Shown in pieces: positions 45,127 to 54,628 of a DNA stretch of 64,000 bases. How positions within the stretch are numbered: the first letter of the stretch is position 1; each line of letters starts with the position of its first letter. The stretch comes from Azoarcus sp031546845. GTDB lineage: Bacteria > Pseudomonadota > Gammaproteobacteria > Burkholderiales > Rhodocyclaceae. The notes below the pieces were generated by a model. That model was not told the origin of the DNA, searched no databases, and saw nothing but the letters and a program-made list of their open reading frames with translations. The stretch is from positions 186,001-250,000 of the forward strand of contig JAVBJT010000006.1 in the NCBI GenBank assembly GCA_031546845.1, written 5' to 3'. The position numbers were made by a program, and so were the translations under genes.

Positions 45127-46334
45127 GTACTGGCGCCTCCTTGATTCTGGGCACCTCCTTGACTCTGCGATAGAAAATCGCGAATCAGCGGTGCCAGTAT
45201 GGCCACCAGGGCCTGCGCATCCGACGGCGTAAATACCAATGGCGGCAGCAGCCGCACAACGCGCTCCGCCGTCACGTTGATAAGCGCGCCAGCGGCCAGC
45301 GCGCGCGTAACCAATTCACCGCACGGGCGGTCGAGCTCGATGCCGATCATCAGCCCCCGGCCACGAATCCCCACCACGCCGCTCACACCCGCAAGCGCAC
45401 CGTTCAAACCGGCACGGATCATCTCGCCAATTTGCACCGCGTTATCGAGCAAGCCTTCGTCGACAATCGCATCCAGGGTTGCGAGCGCCGCGGCGCAGGC
45501 AAGCGGATTACCGCCAAACGTGCTGCCGTGGTTGCCCACGCCAAACAAACCCGTTGCCGCGCCGGCTACCACACAGGCGCCGATCGGCACGCCGGACCCC
45601 AGCCCCTTGGCCAACGTCATCACATCCGGACGCACGCCGGCGTGCTGCCAACCGAACCACTCGCCGGTGCGGCCAAGGCCGCATTGCACTTCGTCGCAAA
45701 TCAACAGCCAGCCGCGCTGATCGCATAGCTGGCGCACTTCGCGCAGAAAGGATGCGTCGGCAACATGCACACCGCCCTCACCCTGGATCGCCTCCAGCAT
45801 TACCGCGACAACACTCTGGTTATGCTCGGCAATCTGGCGAACCGCCGCGATATCCTTGTACGGCACGCGCAAGAACCCCGCGACCAGCGGCTCGAAGCCG
45901 GCCTGGGCCTTACGGTTGCCGGTTGCAGACAGCGTTGCCAGGGTTCGGCCGTGGAAAGCGCTTTCCATCACGACGATGCCCGGCTGCGTCACCCCCTTGC
46001 GGTGCCCGTAAAGACGCGCGAGCTTGATCGCGGCTTCGTTCGCCTCGCAACCGGAATTACAGAAAAAAACCTCGTCCATTCCCGCCAGCGCGGTAATCCG
46101 CTCGGCAAGCCGTTCCTGCAATGGAATGCGGTAAATATTGGACGTATGCAGCACCCTGGCTGCTTGCTCGGCAATCGCCCGCACTAGGCGCGGATGATTG
46201 TGCCCAAGCGTGGAAACCGCCACACCGGCAAGCGCGTCGAGATAGCGTTTGCCGGCTTCGTCGTAAAGCCACACACCGTCCCCATGCGTAAATGCCACGG
46301 GTAGTCTGGCGTAGGTATTCATGACATGGGACAT
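45123..46334 (-). CDS. argD: Acetylornithine/succinyldiaminopimelate aminotransferase
   Basis: A 403-residue class III PLP aminotransferase. The PLP lysine is in DVMTLAKGLGSGVPIGACV, the cofactor aspartate in LLICDEVQCGLGRTGEWFG; FCNSGCEANEAAIKLAR and GNHGSTFGGNPLACAAAL are typical of ArgD. ATG 46334 (MSHVMNTYARLPVAFTHGDG) is used instead of an upstream start. The C terminus ends in a repeated SQGGAQNQGGA, encoded by two copies of a 15-base direct repeat just before argF. First gene of the arginine operon. Confidence 0.95.
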   Translation of the reverse strand: MSHVMNTYARLPVAFTHGDGVWLYDEAGKRYLDALAGVAVSTLGHNHPRLVRAIAEQAARVLHTSNIYRIPLQERLAERITALAGMDEVFFCNSGCEANEAAIKLARLYGHRKGVTQPGIVVMESAFHGRTLATLSATGNRKAQAGFEPLVAGFLRVPYKDIAAVRQIAEHNQSVVAVMLEAIQGEGGVHVADASFLREVRQLCDQRGWLLICDEVQCGLGRTGEWFGWQHAGVRPDVMTLAKGLGSGVPIGACVVAGAATGLFGVGNHGSTFGGNPLACAAALATLDAIVDEGLLDNAVQIGEMIRAGLNGALAGVSGVVGIRGRGLMIGIELDRPCGELVTRALAAGALINVTAERVVRLLPPLVFTPSDAQALVAILAPLIRDFLSQSQGGAQNQGGAST

Positions 46335-46598
46335 GGATGGATCCGATCGGGACGAGACAACAAAACACAAACGGCGGCAAAAGCCACCGTACGGGAAAGG
46401 CTTGATGGTAAGCCAAATTGGTGTTTAATGGTAAGTCAAAAAGGCTGGCGCGGGTAACGCATTCCCGCTGCGCGGCGCGCCGCTACGGGCTTTTTGCTAA
46501 AATGCGCGCCTGCTCCAGCCCCACCGCGCGCGACGACCGTTTCCCCACCGCCTCACAATAAGATGGCCGGCGCCCTTAAACTCACCGTGGCATGACAT

Positions 46599-46889
46599 AT
46601 GACTCAAAAGATCGAAAGCTTTGTCATTGTCGGGATTACACAGGAAGGCAAGAAATTTCGCCCCAGCGACTGGGCGGATCGCCTGTGCGGCATCATGTCG
46701 GCCTTCGGCGCCGACCACCGGATGACCTATTCTGCCTACGTGCGCCCCGGCAACACGGACAAAGGCGAAAGAACCGTCATCGTCAACGCGCGGCTTTACG
46801 ATATCGAACCGCTCGCCTACCGCTTCCTGGTTCATTTTGCCGCCGACAACAATCTGCGGGTAGAGCACATCGACACCGGTCAAAACTGA
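46599..46889 (+). CDS. DUF3579 domain protein
   Basis: A 96-residue protein, KIESFVIVGITQEGKKFRPS, DWADRLCGIMSAFG, YSAYVRPG, then VNARLYDIEPLAYRFLVHFA. This is the DUF3579 family, typical of betaproteobacteria and usually found beside the arginine genes; function unknown. It is divergent from argD across 264 bases, which must hold both promoters. A terminator follows. Confidence 0.93.
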   Translation: MTQKIESFVIVGITQEGKKFRPSDWADRLCGIMSAFGADHRMTYSAYVRPGNTDKGERTVIVNARLYDIEPLAYRFLVHFAADNNLRVEHIDTGQN

Positions 46890-46901
46890 CGACCAATAAT
46901 G

Positions 46902-46931
46902 AAAAACGGCGACCCGAAGTCGCCGTTTTTA
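46902..46931. terminator. Bidirectional terminator between DUF3579 and rpsT
   Basis: AAAAACGGCGAC-CCGAA-GTCGCCGTTTTT: seven-base GC stem flanked by matching A and T runs. Confidence 0.9.
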
Positions 46932-46963
46932 TGGATTCCGGTTTGTAAAACCGAAATATCCGC

Positions 46964-47230
46964 TCAGATCGCCATCGCCTTCACGGCCGCGGACAAACGG
47001 CTCTTATGACGAGCAGCTTTGTTCTTGTGGATGATGCTCTTGTCGGCGATGCTGTCGATGGTGCTCATCGACGTGCGGAAAACCGCTTGTGCCGCCGTTT
47101 TGTCACCACCCGCGACAGCCTTGCGCACGGCCTTGATCGCAGTACGCAGGCGCGAACGCAGGCTGGCATTGTGAGCACGGGCCTTGGTCGCTTGACGAGC
47201 GCGCTTGCGAGCTTGTGCCGAGTTGGCCAT
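46964..47230 (-). CDS. rpsT: 30S ribosomal protein S20
   Basis: An 88-residue basic protein starting MANSAQARKRARQATKARAH, with the S20 end IIHKNKAARHKSRLSAAVKA. It binds 16S rRNA at an early stage of assembly. Its position divergent from murJ is common in proteobacteria. No special leader structure is apparent in the 170-base gap. Confidence 0.98.
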   Translation of the reverse strand: MANSAQARKRARQATKARAHNASLRSRLRTAIKAVRKAVAGGDKTAAQAVFRTSMSTIDSIADKSIIHKNKAARHKSRLSAAVKAMAI

Positions 47231-47400
47231 AAATTTTATTCCTGTCTGGTTTGCATTGCTGGAAAGCGCGGGATTTTATCCCCCCGGACGAATAAGCGCA
47301 AGCGGCGAAACGATCGACGCCCATCGGCGCGCTGTGCGCCCCGCCCTCCTCCGGCTATGATGCCGCCCTCTCTTCCCTTAAAACAAAGCCCACGCCCTGC

Positions 47401-48945
47401 ATGAACCTGTTGCGCGCATTGGTCACGGTCAGCGGCATGACGCTGCTATCCCGCATTCTCGGCTTTGTCCGCGATTTTGTCATCGCCCGCGCGTTCGGCG
47501 CCGGCATGGCGACCGATGCTTTTTTCGTTGCCTTCCGCCTGCCCAACCTGCTGCGGCGCATGTTTGCCGAAGGCGCGTTTTCCCAGGCCTTCGTACCCAT
47601 CCTGGCGGACTATAAAAACCGCCAGGGTATCGACGCCACGCGTCACCTGGTAGACCGCGTCGCCACGCTGCTCGGTCTCGTGGTGGCCGGCGTATCGCTG
47701 CTCGGCATCCTTGCCGCGCCGCTCATCATCTACGCTTCGGCGCCCGGCTTCATTGACGAACCGGACAAGTTCGCGCTCACCGTGGCACTGACCCGCATCA
47801 CCTTCCCCTACATTCTGTTCATGGCGCTGGTCGCGCTCGCCGGCGGCATTCTCAATACCTGGAGCCGCTTCGCCATTCCCGCGTTCACGCCGGTGCTGCT
47901 CAATCTGTCCTTCATCGGCATGGCGCTTTTCGCCGCACCCTGGTTCGACCCGCCGGTGCTGGCGCTGGCCTGGGCGGTACTCATCGGCGGCATGCTGCAA
48001 CTGGCCCTGCAACTGCCAGCGCTCAAAAAGATCGGCATGCGCCCGCGCTTCGTTGTCGATTTCGGCGATGCGGGCGTGCGCCGCGTCTTGAAACTCATGG
48101 CCCCCGCGCTGCTTGGCGTTTCGGTCAGCCAGATTTCACTACTGATCAACACGATCTTTGCCTCGTTCCAGCAAAGCGGCAGCGTTTCCTGGCTTTATTA
48201 CGCCGATCGGCTGATGGAATTTCCCTCCGCGCTACTCGGCGCGACACTCGGCACAATCCTGCTGCCCAGCCTGGCCAAGCTGCACACCGACGATCAGCCC
48301 GAAGCCTTTTCCTCGCTGCTCGACTGGGGACTGCGCCTGACCTTGCTGCTCACCCTGCCGGCAGCACTGGCGCTGGCGCTGCTCGCGCTACCACTGATTG
48401 CCACGCTGTTCCATTACGGCGCCTTTTCCGCCAGCGATGCGCTCCACACCCGCGACGCGCTGGTCGCCTACAGCGTCGGCCTGTGCGGACTGATCCTGGT
48501 CAAGGTGCTGGCGCCGGGGTTTTACGCCCGCCAGGACATCCGCACGCCGGTCAAAATCGCCATCGTCACCCTGTGCACCACCCAGTTGATGAACCTCGTG
48601 TTCACGCAAGCCCTTCCGTTGGGCCACGCCGGGCTGGCGCTGGCGATTTCCCTTGCCGCCTGCCTCAACGCCACGCTGCTCTACCATGGTCTGCGCCAGC
48701 GCGGAATTTATCGTCCACAGCCGGGCTGGGGCCTGTTCGGCGTCAAACTGGCCGTCGCGCTCGTGGTCATGGGTACGGTATTGTGGTTCGCCACCGGCAC
48801 GGGAAGCAGTTGGCTCGACGAAGGCGGCCCCGCGCGAGTATTCAAACTGTCGATCATCGTCGTTGCCGGCGCCGCCAGCTATTTCGCCACGCTCTTCGCC
48901 CTAGGGTTTCGTCCGCGTGACTTCCGCCGCCAAGGCGCCGGTTGA
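47401..48945 (+). CDS. murJ: Lipid II flippase MurJ (MviN)
   Basis: A 514-residue protein of about 14 membrane helices. The start MNLLRALVTVSGMTLLSRIL, followed by GFVRDFVIARAFGAG and DAFFVAFRLPNLLRRMFAEG, is diagnostic of MurJ, as is SWLYYADRLMEFPSALLGA. It flips lipid II across the inner membrane for peptidoglycan synthesis. Monocistronic here. Confidence 0.97.
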   Translation: MNLLRALVTVSGMTLLSRILGFVRDFVIARAFGAGMATDAFFVAFRLPNLLRRMFAEGAFSQAFVPILADYKNRQGIDATRHLVDRVATLLGLVVAGVSLLGILAAPLIIYASAPGFIDEPDKFALTVALTRITFPYILFMALVALAGGILNTWSRFAIPAFTPVLLNLSFIGMALFAAPWFDPPVLALAWAVLIGGMLQLALQLPALKKIGMRPRFVVDFGDAGVRRVLKLMAPALLGVSVSQISLLINTIFASFQQSGSVSWLYYADRLMEFPSALLGATLGTILLPSLAKLHTDDQPEAFSSLLDWGLRLTLLLTLPAALALALLALPLIATLFHYGAFSASDALHTRDALVAYSVGLCGLILVKVLAPGFYARQDIRTPVKIAIVTLCTTQLMNLVFTQALPLGHAGLALAISLAACLNATLLYHGLRQRGIYRPQPGWGLFGVKLAVALVVMGTVLWFATGTGSSWLDEGGPARVFKLSIIVVAGAASYFATLFALGFRPRDFRRQGAG

Positions 48946-49045
48946 TCGCACCCCGCCTTGTCCGCCACAGCCTTATTCCTATCCCAACCGCGTTCCCCAG
49001 TAAAATGCCCGTTCCAGTGAACGCATAACACAGGAGACCGGTGGC

Positions 49046-49675
49046 ATGATCCTTACCAGCCAAAGCTTCACCGACAACGCCCGCATTCCCGGCGATTTCG
49101 CTTTCTGCATCCCCGCAACCGAAGGTCACGTCAGCCTCGGCGGCAACCGCAACCCGCATCTGGCATGGTCTGGCGTGCCGGCCGGCACGCGCTCTTTCGT
49201 GCTGATCTGCCACGATCCCGATGCTCCCAGCCGTGGCGACGACGTCAACCAGGAAGGCCGCAGCGTGCCCGCCAGCCTGCCGCGCGTGGATTTCTTTCAC
49301 TGGGTATTGGTCGATCTGCCCGCCGAGCAGCGCGAAATCGCGGCCGGCAGCTTCTCCACGGAAGTCACCCCCAACGGCAAACCCGGTCCCGACGCGCCAT
49401 TTGGCACCCGCCACGGCATCAACGATTACACCGCCTGGTTCGCCGGCGACGAGAACATGCGTGGCGATTATTACGGCTACGACGGCCCCTGCCCGCCGTG
49501 GAACGACGAACTACGCCACCGCTACGTTTTCACCCTGTACGCGCTGGACGTGGCGCGCTGCGCGGTGGAAGGCCGCTTTGGCGGCGCCGACGCGCGCCAG
49601 GCCATCGCCGGTCATATCCTGGCCGAAGCCAAGCTTACCGGCATCTATAGCTTGAACCCGAATGTCGCGCCCTAA
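49046..49675 (+). CDS. YbhB/YbcL family Raf-kinase-inhibitor-like protein
   Basis: A 209-residue PEBP-fold protein. GGNRNPHLAWSGVPAGTRSF, LICHDPDAPS, DFFHWVLVDLP, and NDYTAWFAGD through YYGYDGPCPPWNDELRHRYV with the FTLYALD strand match the bacterial PEBP family, with the ligand-pocket Asp/His residues kept. The insertion with RGDDVNQEGRSVPASLPR is longer than in E. coli YbhB. Physiological role unknown. CAGGAGACC precedes the ATG. Confidence 0.9.
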   Translation: MILTSQSFTDNARIPGDFAFCIPATEGHVSLGGNRNPHLAWSGVPAGTRSFVLICHDPDAPSRGDDVNQEGRSVPASLPRVDFFHWVLVDLPAEQREIAAGSFSTEVTPNGKPGPDAPFGTRHGINDYTAWFAGDENMRGDYYGYDGPCPPWNDELRHRYVFTLYALDVARCAVEGRFGGADARQAIAGHILAEAKLTGIYSLNPNVAP

Positions 49676-49719
49676 GCCGGCTCGCCACTTGCCAACGCCA
49701 TAGCCCATCCCACAACCCA

Positions 49720-51492
49720 TCAATACCCCGCCGCCTCGCCTTCACGGCGAGGGTCGGCGGCGCCGGTCCAACCGCCCTCCCTGCCACGCACGATCAAACC
49801 GACGCCGCTGGTGAAATCGCGCAGCACGACCTCGTGCCCAAACAGCGCCAGCTTCTGCGCGAGGCGCTCGCCAGCAGGCGTCGCCTCCACGGCCAGCACA
49901 TCGTTACGGCTGCCTACGTGGGGGCGCGCGAGCAAAACCTCTGGTGGCATACGCCAATCGATCAGCCCCACCAGCGCGGCGGCGACATAATCGACAATGG
50001 CGCTGCCGCCCGGCGAACCGAGCACAGCGTATAAACGACCGTCGGGCGAGAACACCAGCGTCGGCGCCATCGCGCTACGCGGCCGCTTGCCGCCGCCAAC
50101 CCGATTGGGGTGCCCCTCGGGCGTACCCGCCGTGCCATCCGGGCGAAAGGCGAAATCGGTCAACTGATTGTTGAGCAGAAAACCGCGCACCATGCGCCGG
50201 CTGCCGAAGGCATCCTCAATCGACACGGTCAGCGCCACCGCGTTGCCCTCGGCATCGACAATCGAAAGATGCGAGGTTGCCGGCCGCTCCGGGCTTAGCG
50301 CGGGTACGGCAGGCAATGCCGACGGCTGCCCCGGCTCCGCCCGGCGCATGCTCGCGGCGGGTTCGATCCGTGCCGAGCGCGCAGCGAGATAAGCCGGTGC
50401 GAGCAAGCGCCCGGGCGGCACCGGCATGCTTTGCGGATCGCCGTACCACGCCTCGCGGTCAGCATGCGCCAAGCGGCCCGCCTCGGCGAAAAGATGAAGC
50501 GGAAGAGCCGAATCGGCAGCCAGCCCACCCAGCGGAAAACGTTCCAACATGCCCAGCAAAGCCAATACCGACGCCCCCCCGGCACTGGGCGGCGGCATGC
50601 CGCAAATACGCCAGCCACGGTATGCACCGCACAAAGGCGAACGCTCAACGACCCGATAAGCAGCCAAATCCTGTTCCGCCAGCTTGCCGGGCGAAGGTTC
50701 TGCACGTACCGCGGCGACGATATCGGCAGCCAATTCACCGCGATAAAACGCCGCCGCGCCCTGCTCCGCAAGCATCCGCAGCGTGGCCGCCAACACAGGA
50801 TTGCGCAGCCACGCACCGGCCGCCAACGGTTCTCCGGCCGCATCGAAAAACAGTTCTCGCGCTTGCGCGCCGTGACTGAGAAAACGATCGCGCGCGATCA
50901 ACGCCGCCAGCCGTGGCGACACCGCGAAGCCTTCTTCCGCCAACCGGATTGCGGGCTCGAACAAGCGCGCCCACGGCAAGCGGCCATGCCGCGCATGCAC
51001 GGCGGCAAGCAACGCGGGCAGCCCCGGCACGCCGACCGCGCGCGCGCCGATGGCAGCAGCGTAGAAATCCATCGGCGCCCCGTCCGCCGTCAGAAACAGG
51101 CGCTCATCCACTGCAGCGGGCGCGGTTTCGCGCCCATCCCAGGCGGCAACACGGCCGCTTTGTGAGTCGTAATGCAGCAAAAAGCCGCCACCGCCGATAC
51201 CGGACGACTGCGGTTCCACCACGTTCAATACCAGCGCAGCGGCAATGGCAGCGTCGGCGGCGCTGCCGCCGTCGCGCAATACCGCCAGTGCTGCTGTGCT
51301 GGCATGACCATTGGCGGTAACAACCATCGCCCGTGGCGCTGTCAGCGCCGGACGCGGCGCGAACCCGGTAGCCGCCTCGGGCTGCGCCGGAACCTGGGCG
51401 TAGCCCGGCAAGGCGCACACGAGCACCCATGCCGAAACAACAAGCGGCACACATCGAATCGCCCGGAATACGCCGCGCATTCTGCTTCTCAT
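49720..51492 (-). CDS. ggt: Gamma-glutamyltransferase
   Basis: A 590-residue periplasmic N-terminal-nucleophile hydrolase that cleaves glutathione and other gamma-glutamyl compounds. Signal peptide to about residue 33 (LVVSAWVLVCALPGYAQ); then ATGFAPRPALTAPRAMVVT and EPQSSGIGGGGFLLHYD. The autoprocessing threonine is in PATSHLSIVDAEGNAV, giving large and small subunits, and GSPGGSAIVDYV closes the active site. ATG 51492 is chosen on GAGG and the signal peptide; a longer frame upstream overlaps the phosphofructokinase gene. Confidence 0.93.
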   Translation of the reverse strand: MRSRMRGVFRAIRCVPLVVSAWVLVCALPGYAQVPAQPEAATGFAPRPALTAPRAMVVTANGHASTAALAVLRDGGSAADAAIAAALVLNVVEPQSSGIGGGGFLLHYDSQSGRVAAWDGRETAPAAVDERLFLTADGAPMDFYAAAIGARAVGVPGLPALLAAVHARHGRLPWARLFEPAIRLAEEGFAVSPRLAALIARDRFLSHGAQARELFFDAAGEPLAAGAWLRNPVLAATLRMLAEQGAAAFYRGELAADIVAAVRAEPSPGKLAEQDLAAYRVVERSPLCGAYRGWRICGMPPPSAGGASVLALLGMLERFPLGGLAADSALPLHLFAEAGRLAHADREAWYGDPQSMPVPPGRLLAPAYLAARSARIEPAASMRRAEPGQPSALPAVPALSPERPATSHLSIVDAEGNAVALTVSIEDAFGSRRMVRGFLLNNQLTDFAFRPDGTAGTPEGHPNRVGGGKRPRSAMAPTLVFSPDGRLYAVLGSPGGSAIVDYVAAALVGLIDWRMPPEVLLARPHVGSRNDVLAVEATPAGERLAQKLALFGHEVVLRDFTSGVGLIVRGREGGWTGAADPRREGEAAGY

Positions 51493-51508
51493 CCCGTCCT
51501 CACTCCGC

Positions 51509-52768
51509 TCATCCCGAATAAGGCGGCAAGCGCCGCGCCAAAGGCTGCCATTCGATGCTGCCATAGGCCGGCAGCCCGTCGTCATCACTGCTCACTGCCA
51601 CATCGCCCTGGATCAAGGGCCGCAGGTAACGGCACGCCTCGGCGCTGACGTGCAGGCCGTCGGCGCGGATGAACGCGGGCGGCACCGGGCGTTCCAGATT
51701 GGCGATGGCCGCCGCATCCACCGGCACGATATCCCAGCGGTAAGGATCGTCGGCCAAGCGGCGAATGGCGGGCATGACGCCGTCGCGCCCAGCAAGCGCG
51801 TAATCGATCGCGGCGGCGCCAACTGCTTCCGCTTGAGCCAGATCAGTCGCCGAGCGCCAATGGCCGGCGGCGCGCTGAAGATAATCAGGGATCGCCCAAT
51901 GGCACAGATAGCCGAGGCGCGCCTCGACCAGATGGGCAAGGTGCAAACCCGCACCGCCGAGTTGAACGTAAGCGCCCGTCGCGCTCCGCATCACAACCGG
52001 ACTGCCATCGGCGCGGCGAATCCCCTCGGCCACGGTAATGGCGCAATAGCCGAGGCGTTCCACGATGGTTCGAACACGGTCAAGGAACGCGGCTTCGTCG
52101 AACGGCACTTCGGGCAAGAGCACGATATGCGGCGGCGAATCGTCATTGCCGCGCGCGGCAAGCGCGGTGGCGGCGGCCAGCCAACCGGTGTTGCGGCCCA
52201 TCACTTCCATGATGAAAACCCGGCCACGGCGGCCGGACATCGCGGCCAGATCGAGCCCGGCTTCCAGCATCGAAATCGCGAGATATTTCCCCGCCGACGC
52301 GAAACCGGGCGAGCAGTCCGTGCCCTCGATATCGTTATCCACCGTTTTCGGCACACCGATGCAGCATAGCGGGTAGCCGCGCGCCCGCGCCGCCACCGAC
52401 AGCTTGGCCACGGTATCCATCGAACCGTTGCCGCCGTTGTAGAGCAATACACCGATGCGGTGGGCGGCGAACACGTCGAACAGGCGGTCGTACTGAGCGG
52501 GGTTGTCCTGCGGTGCGCAAAGATCGAAACGGCAGGAGCCGAACGCGCCACCGGGCGTCAAGGCCAGCCGGCCGAGATCGGTCGTCGACAGTTGCGCGGT
52601 ATCGACCAGGTCTTCGTTCAGTATCCCGAGCACGCCATGACGGGCGCCGAACACACCGCCGATGCGCCGCGATTGCGCCCGCGCCGCGCGAATCACCGCC
52701 GCCGCCGTGGCGTTGATGACAGCGGTAACGCCGCCGGACTGGGCATAGAGCACATTGACGGGCTTCAT
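51509..52768 (-). CDS. 6-phosphofructokinase, PPi-dependent type
   Basis: A 419-residue PFK. It starts MKPVNVLYAQSGGVTAVINA. The GVPKTVDNDIEGTD motif has Lys where ATP-type enzymes have Gly (PGTIDND), which marks PPi-dependent PFK. The preceding nucleotide loop reads YNGGNGSMDT: Asn replaces the usual Asp of GGDGS or GGDDS. MEVMGRNTGWLAAATAL follows as in the PPi clade. The PPi enzyme is reversible and replaces ATP-PFK in many betaproteobacteria and methylotrophs. It lies between adk and ggt on the same strand; a strong hairpin separates it from adk. Confidence 0.9.
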   Translation of the reverse strand: MKPVNVLYAQSGGVTAVINATAAAVIRAARAQSRRIGGVFGARHGVLGILNEDLVDTAQLSTTDLGRLALTPGGAFGSCRFDLCAPQDNPAQYDRLFDVFAAHRIGVLLYNGGNGSMDTVAKLSVAARARGYPLCCIGVPKTVDNDIEGTDCSPGFASAGKYLAISMLEAGLDLAAMSGRRGRVFIMEVMGRNTGWLAAATALAARGNDDSPPHIVLLPEVPFDEAAFLDRVRTIVERLGYCAITVAEGIRRADGSPVVMRSATGAYVQLGGAGLHLAHLVEARLGYLCHWAIPDYLQRAAGHWRSATDLAQAEAVGAAAIDYALAGRDGVMPAIRRLADDPYRWDIVPVDAAAIANLERPVPPAFIRADGLHVSAEACRYLRPLIQGDVAVSSDDDGLPAYGSIEWQPLARRLPPYSG

Positions 52769-52800
52769 CGGAAAAACTCGAAAGCGCCTTGTAAACAAAC

Positions 52801-52830
52801 GCGGCCGGTGCCACATCCGGCACCGGCCGC
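52801..52830 (-). terminator. Strong hairpin between adk and the PFK gene
   Basis: Perfect 12-base arms GCGGCCGGTGCC / GGCACCGGCCGC with a six-base loop, followed on the minus strand by GTTTGTTTAC. It probably ends the exbB-adk transcript at least partly. Confidence 0.75.
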
Positions 52831-52868
52831 GTCGATCCGCCGGATCGTCGGCTTCGTTACCGGCGCAA

Positions 52869-53522
52869 TTACTTCAGCGCGCTGAGCACGCGCGCTGTAA
52901 TTTCGTCGACCGATCCCAGCCCGGATATTTTCCGCACCTTCGGCGCTTTCGCGTCACCCGATGCCGCCCAGCGGGTGTAGTAGTCGACCAGGGGCTTGGT
53001 CTGCGAGTGATACACCTCCAGGCGCTTACGCACGATTTCCTCGCGGTCGTCGTCGCGCTGAATCAATTCCTCGCCCGTCACATCGTCCTTGCCGGCCACT
53101 TTCGGCGGATTGTATTTGACGTGGTAGGTGCGCCCGGACGCGGCATGCACGCGGCGTCCGCTCATGCGCTCGATGATCTCGCTGTCGGGCACGTCGATTT
53201 CGAGCACGATATCGATCGCCACACTGGCGTTCTTCATCGCGTCAGCCTGCGGAATGGTGCGCGGGAAACCGTCGAACATATAGCCGCTCTGACAGTCGTT
53301 TTCGAGCAGGCGGTCCTTTACCAGACCGATGATGATGTCGTCGGAAACCAGCCCGCCGGCATCCATCACCTTTTTCGCCTCGACGCCCAACGGCGTGCCA
53401 GCCTTTACCGCTGCGCGCAGCATGTCGCCGGTGGATATCTGCGGAATGCCGAATTTCTCTTTGATAAAGGTCGCCTGGGTGCCCTTGCCCGCGCCCGGCG
53501 GTCCCAACAGAATCAATTTCAT
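52869..53522 (-). CDS. adk: Adenylate kinase
   Basis: A 217-residue kinase balancing AMP, ADP and ATP. P-loop LLGPPGAGKGTQA, AMP site ISTGDMLRAAVKAGTPLG, DGFPRTIPQADAM and a long LID without zinc cysteines (TYHVKYNPPKVAGKDDVTGE) are all seen. Two adjacent ATG codons exist at 53525 and 53522; the second has better spacing from GAGGGGG. Downstream of kdsB in the lipid A operon. Confidence 0.98.
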   Translation of the reverse strand: MKLILLGPPGAGKGTQATFIKEKFGIPQISTGDMLRAAVKAGTPLGVEAKKVMDAGGLVSDDIIIGLVKDRLLENDCQSGYMFDGFPRTIPQADAMKNASVAIDIVLEIDVPDSEIIERMSGRRVHAASGRTYHVKYNPPKVAGKDDVTGEELIQRDDDREEIVRKRLEVYHSQTKPLVDYYTRWAASGDAKAPKVRKISGLGSVDEITARVLSALK

Positions 53523-53634
53523 CATCTCCCCCTCTATATACGCGCCCCCGTGGGTCGCCGTTTCATGCATTGGGAAAGGCTAGACTCAAGCGACATCCAG
53601 CCCGGTCAGAATAACGAAAAACACAACAAACGCA

Positions 53635-54426
53635 TCATTGACGCCGCAAGCGGTCGGCAGCGAACACCGCGCGGACTCGCTCCAGATCCTCGGCCGTATC
53701 GACACCGGCGGGCGGCGCGCCGTCCAACACCAGCACGCTGATACCGTAACCGTGCCACAAGGCGCGCAATTGCTCCAGCGCCTCCCATTGCTCGATGGGC
53801 GACGGTGTGAGCGTAGCATAGCGCTTGAGAAAACCCACCCGGTAAGCGTACAGGCCCACATGGCGCAATACGGGTAGGCCCGCCGGCAGTTGCGGCGCGT
53901 TTTCCCGCGCCCGATCCGCCCACGCATCGCGCGCCCAAGGAATCGGCGCGCGGGAAAAGTACATCGCCCGCCCGCGCACATCGCATACTACCTTGACCAC
54001 ATTCGGGTTGAATACATCGCCGGCATCGTGCAGCGCATGGGCGGCGGTGGCGATTGCCGCATCCGGATCGGCGGCCAACGCCCGCGCCACCGCGGCAATG
54101 ACCGTGGGATCGATAAGCGGCTCGTCGCCCTGGACGTTGACGACGATATCCTCGTCCGCCCAGCTCAGGCGCCTCACCACTTCGCCCAGACGATCCGTGC
54201 CGCTGGGATGATCGGCTTGCGTCATCAGCGCCTGACCGCCAGCGGCCTCGATCGCGGTAAGGACGCGCGCATCGTCGGTTGCCACCCACACATCCGCCGC
54301 ACCCGCCGATTTCGCCCGCTCCAGCACGCGCACGATCATCGGCTGCCCGTCGATATCGGCCAACGGCTTGCCGGGCAGGCGGACAGACGCGTAGCGCGCT
54401 GGAATGACCACGCGGAACATATTCAT
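53635..54426 (-). CDS. kdsB: 3-deoxy-manno-octulosonate cytidylyltransferase
   Basis: A 263-residue enzyme that activates KDO as CMP-KDO for lipopolysaccharide. VVIPARYASVRLPGKPLADI, VWVATDDARV, DEDIVVNVQGDEPLI and YFSRAPIPWARDA are characteristic. It lies 13 bases after the Trm112 gene in the exbB-exbD-lpxK-Trm112-kdsB-adk operon. A second ATG two codons inside (MNM) could also be used. Confidence 0.97.
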   Translation of the reverse strand: MNMFRVVIPARYASVRLPGKPLADIDGQPMIVRVLERAKSAGAADVWVATDDARVLTAIEAAGGQALMTQADHPSGTDRLGEVVRRLSWADEDIVVNVQGDEPLIDPTVIAAVARALAADPDAAIATAAHALHDAGDVFNPNVVKVVCDVRGRAMYFSRAPIPWARDAWADRARENAPQLPAGLPVLRHVGLYAYRVGFLKRYATLTPSPIEQWEALEQLRALWHGYGISVLVLDGAPPAGVDTAEDLERVRAVFAADRLRRQ

Positions 54427-54439
54427 GGCACCCGTGCGG

Positions 54440-54628
54440 TCAACGCAACGCGTCGGTTTCTTCGGCCGTCAGCGCGCGCGCTTCGTCGTCGAGCATCACC
54501 GGAATGCCGTCGCGTATCGGATAAGCCAGGCGGTCGGCCTTGCACACGAGTTCCTGCTTGTCCTTGAGATAATCCAGCGGCCCCTTGCACAACGGGCAAA
54601 CAAGAATCTCAAGCAGTCTGGCGTCCAT
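54440..54628 (-). CDS. Trm112 family protein
   Basis: A 62-residue protein, MDARLLEILVCPLCKGPLDY and later LVCKADRLAYPIRDGIPVML. Two cysteines (CPLC) and one in VCKAD fit the zinc-ribbon remnant of Trm112 proteins, which in other domains of life activate methyltransferases; the role in bacteria is not established. Its start overlaps the 3' end of lpxK by 20 bases, so translation is coupled. Confidence 0.93.
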   Translation of the reverse strand: MDARLLEILVCPLCKGPLDYLKDKQELVCKADRLAYPIRDGIPVMLDDEARALTAEETDALR

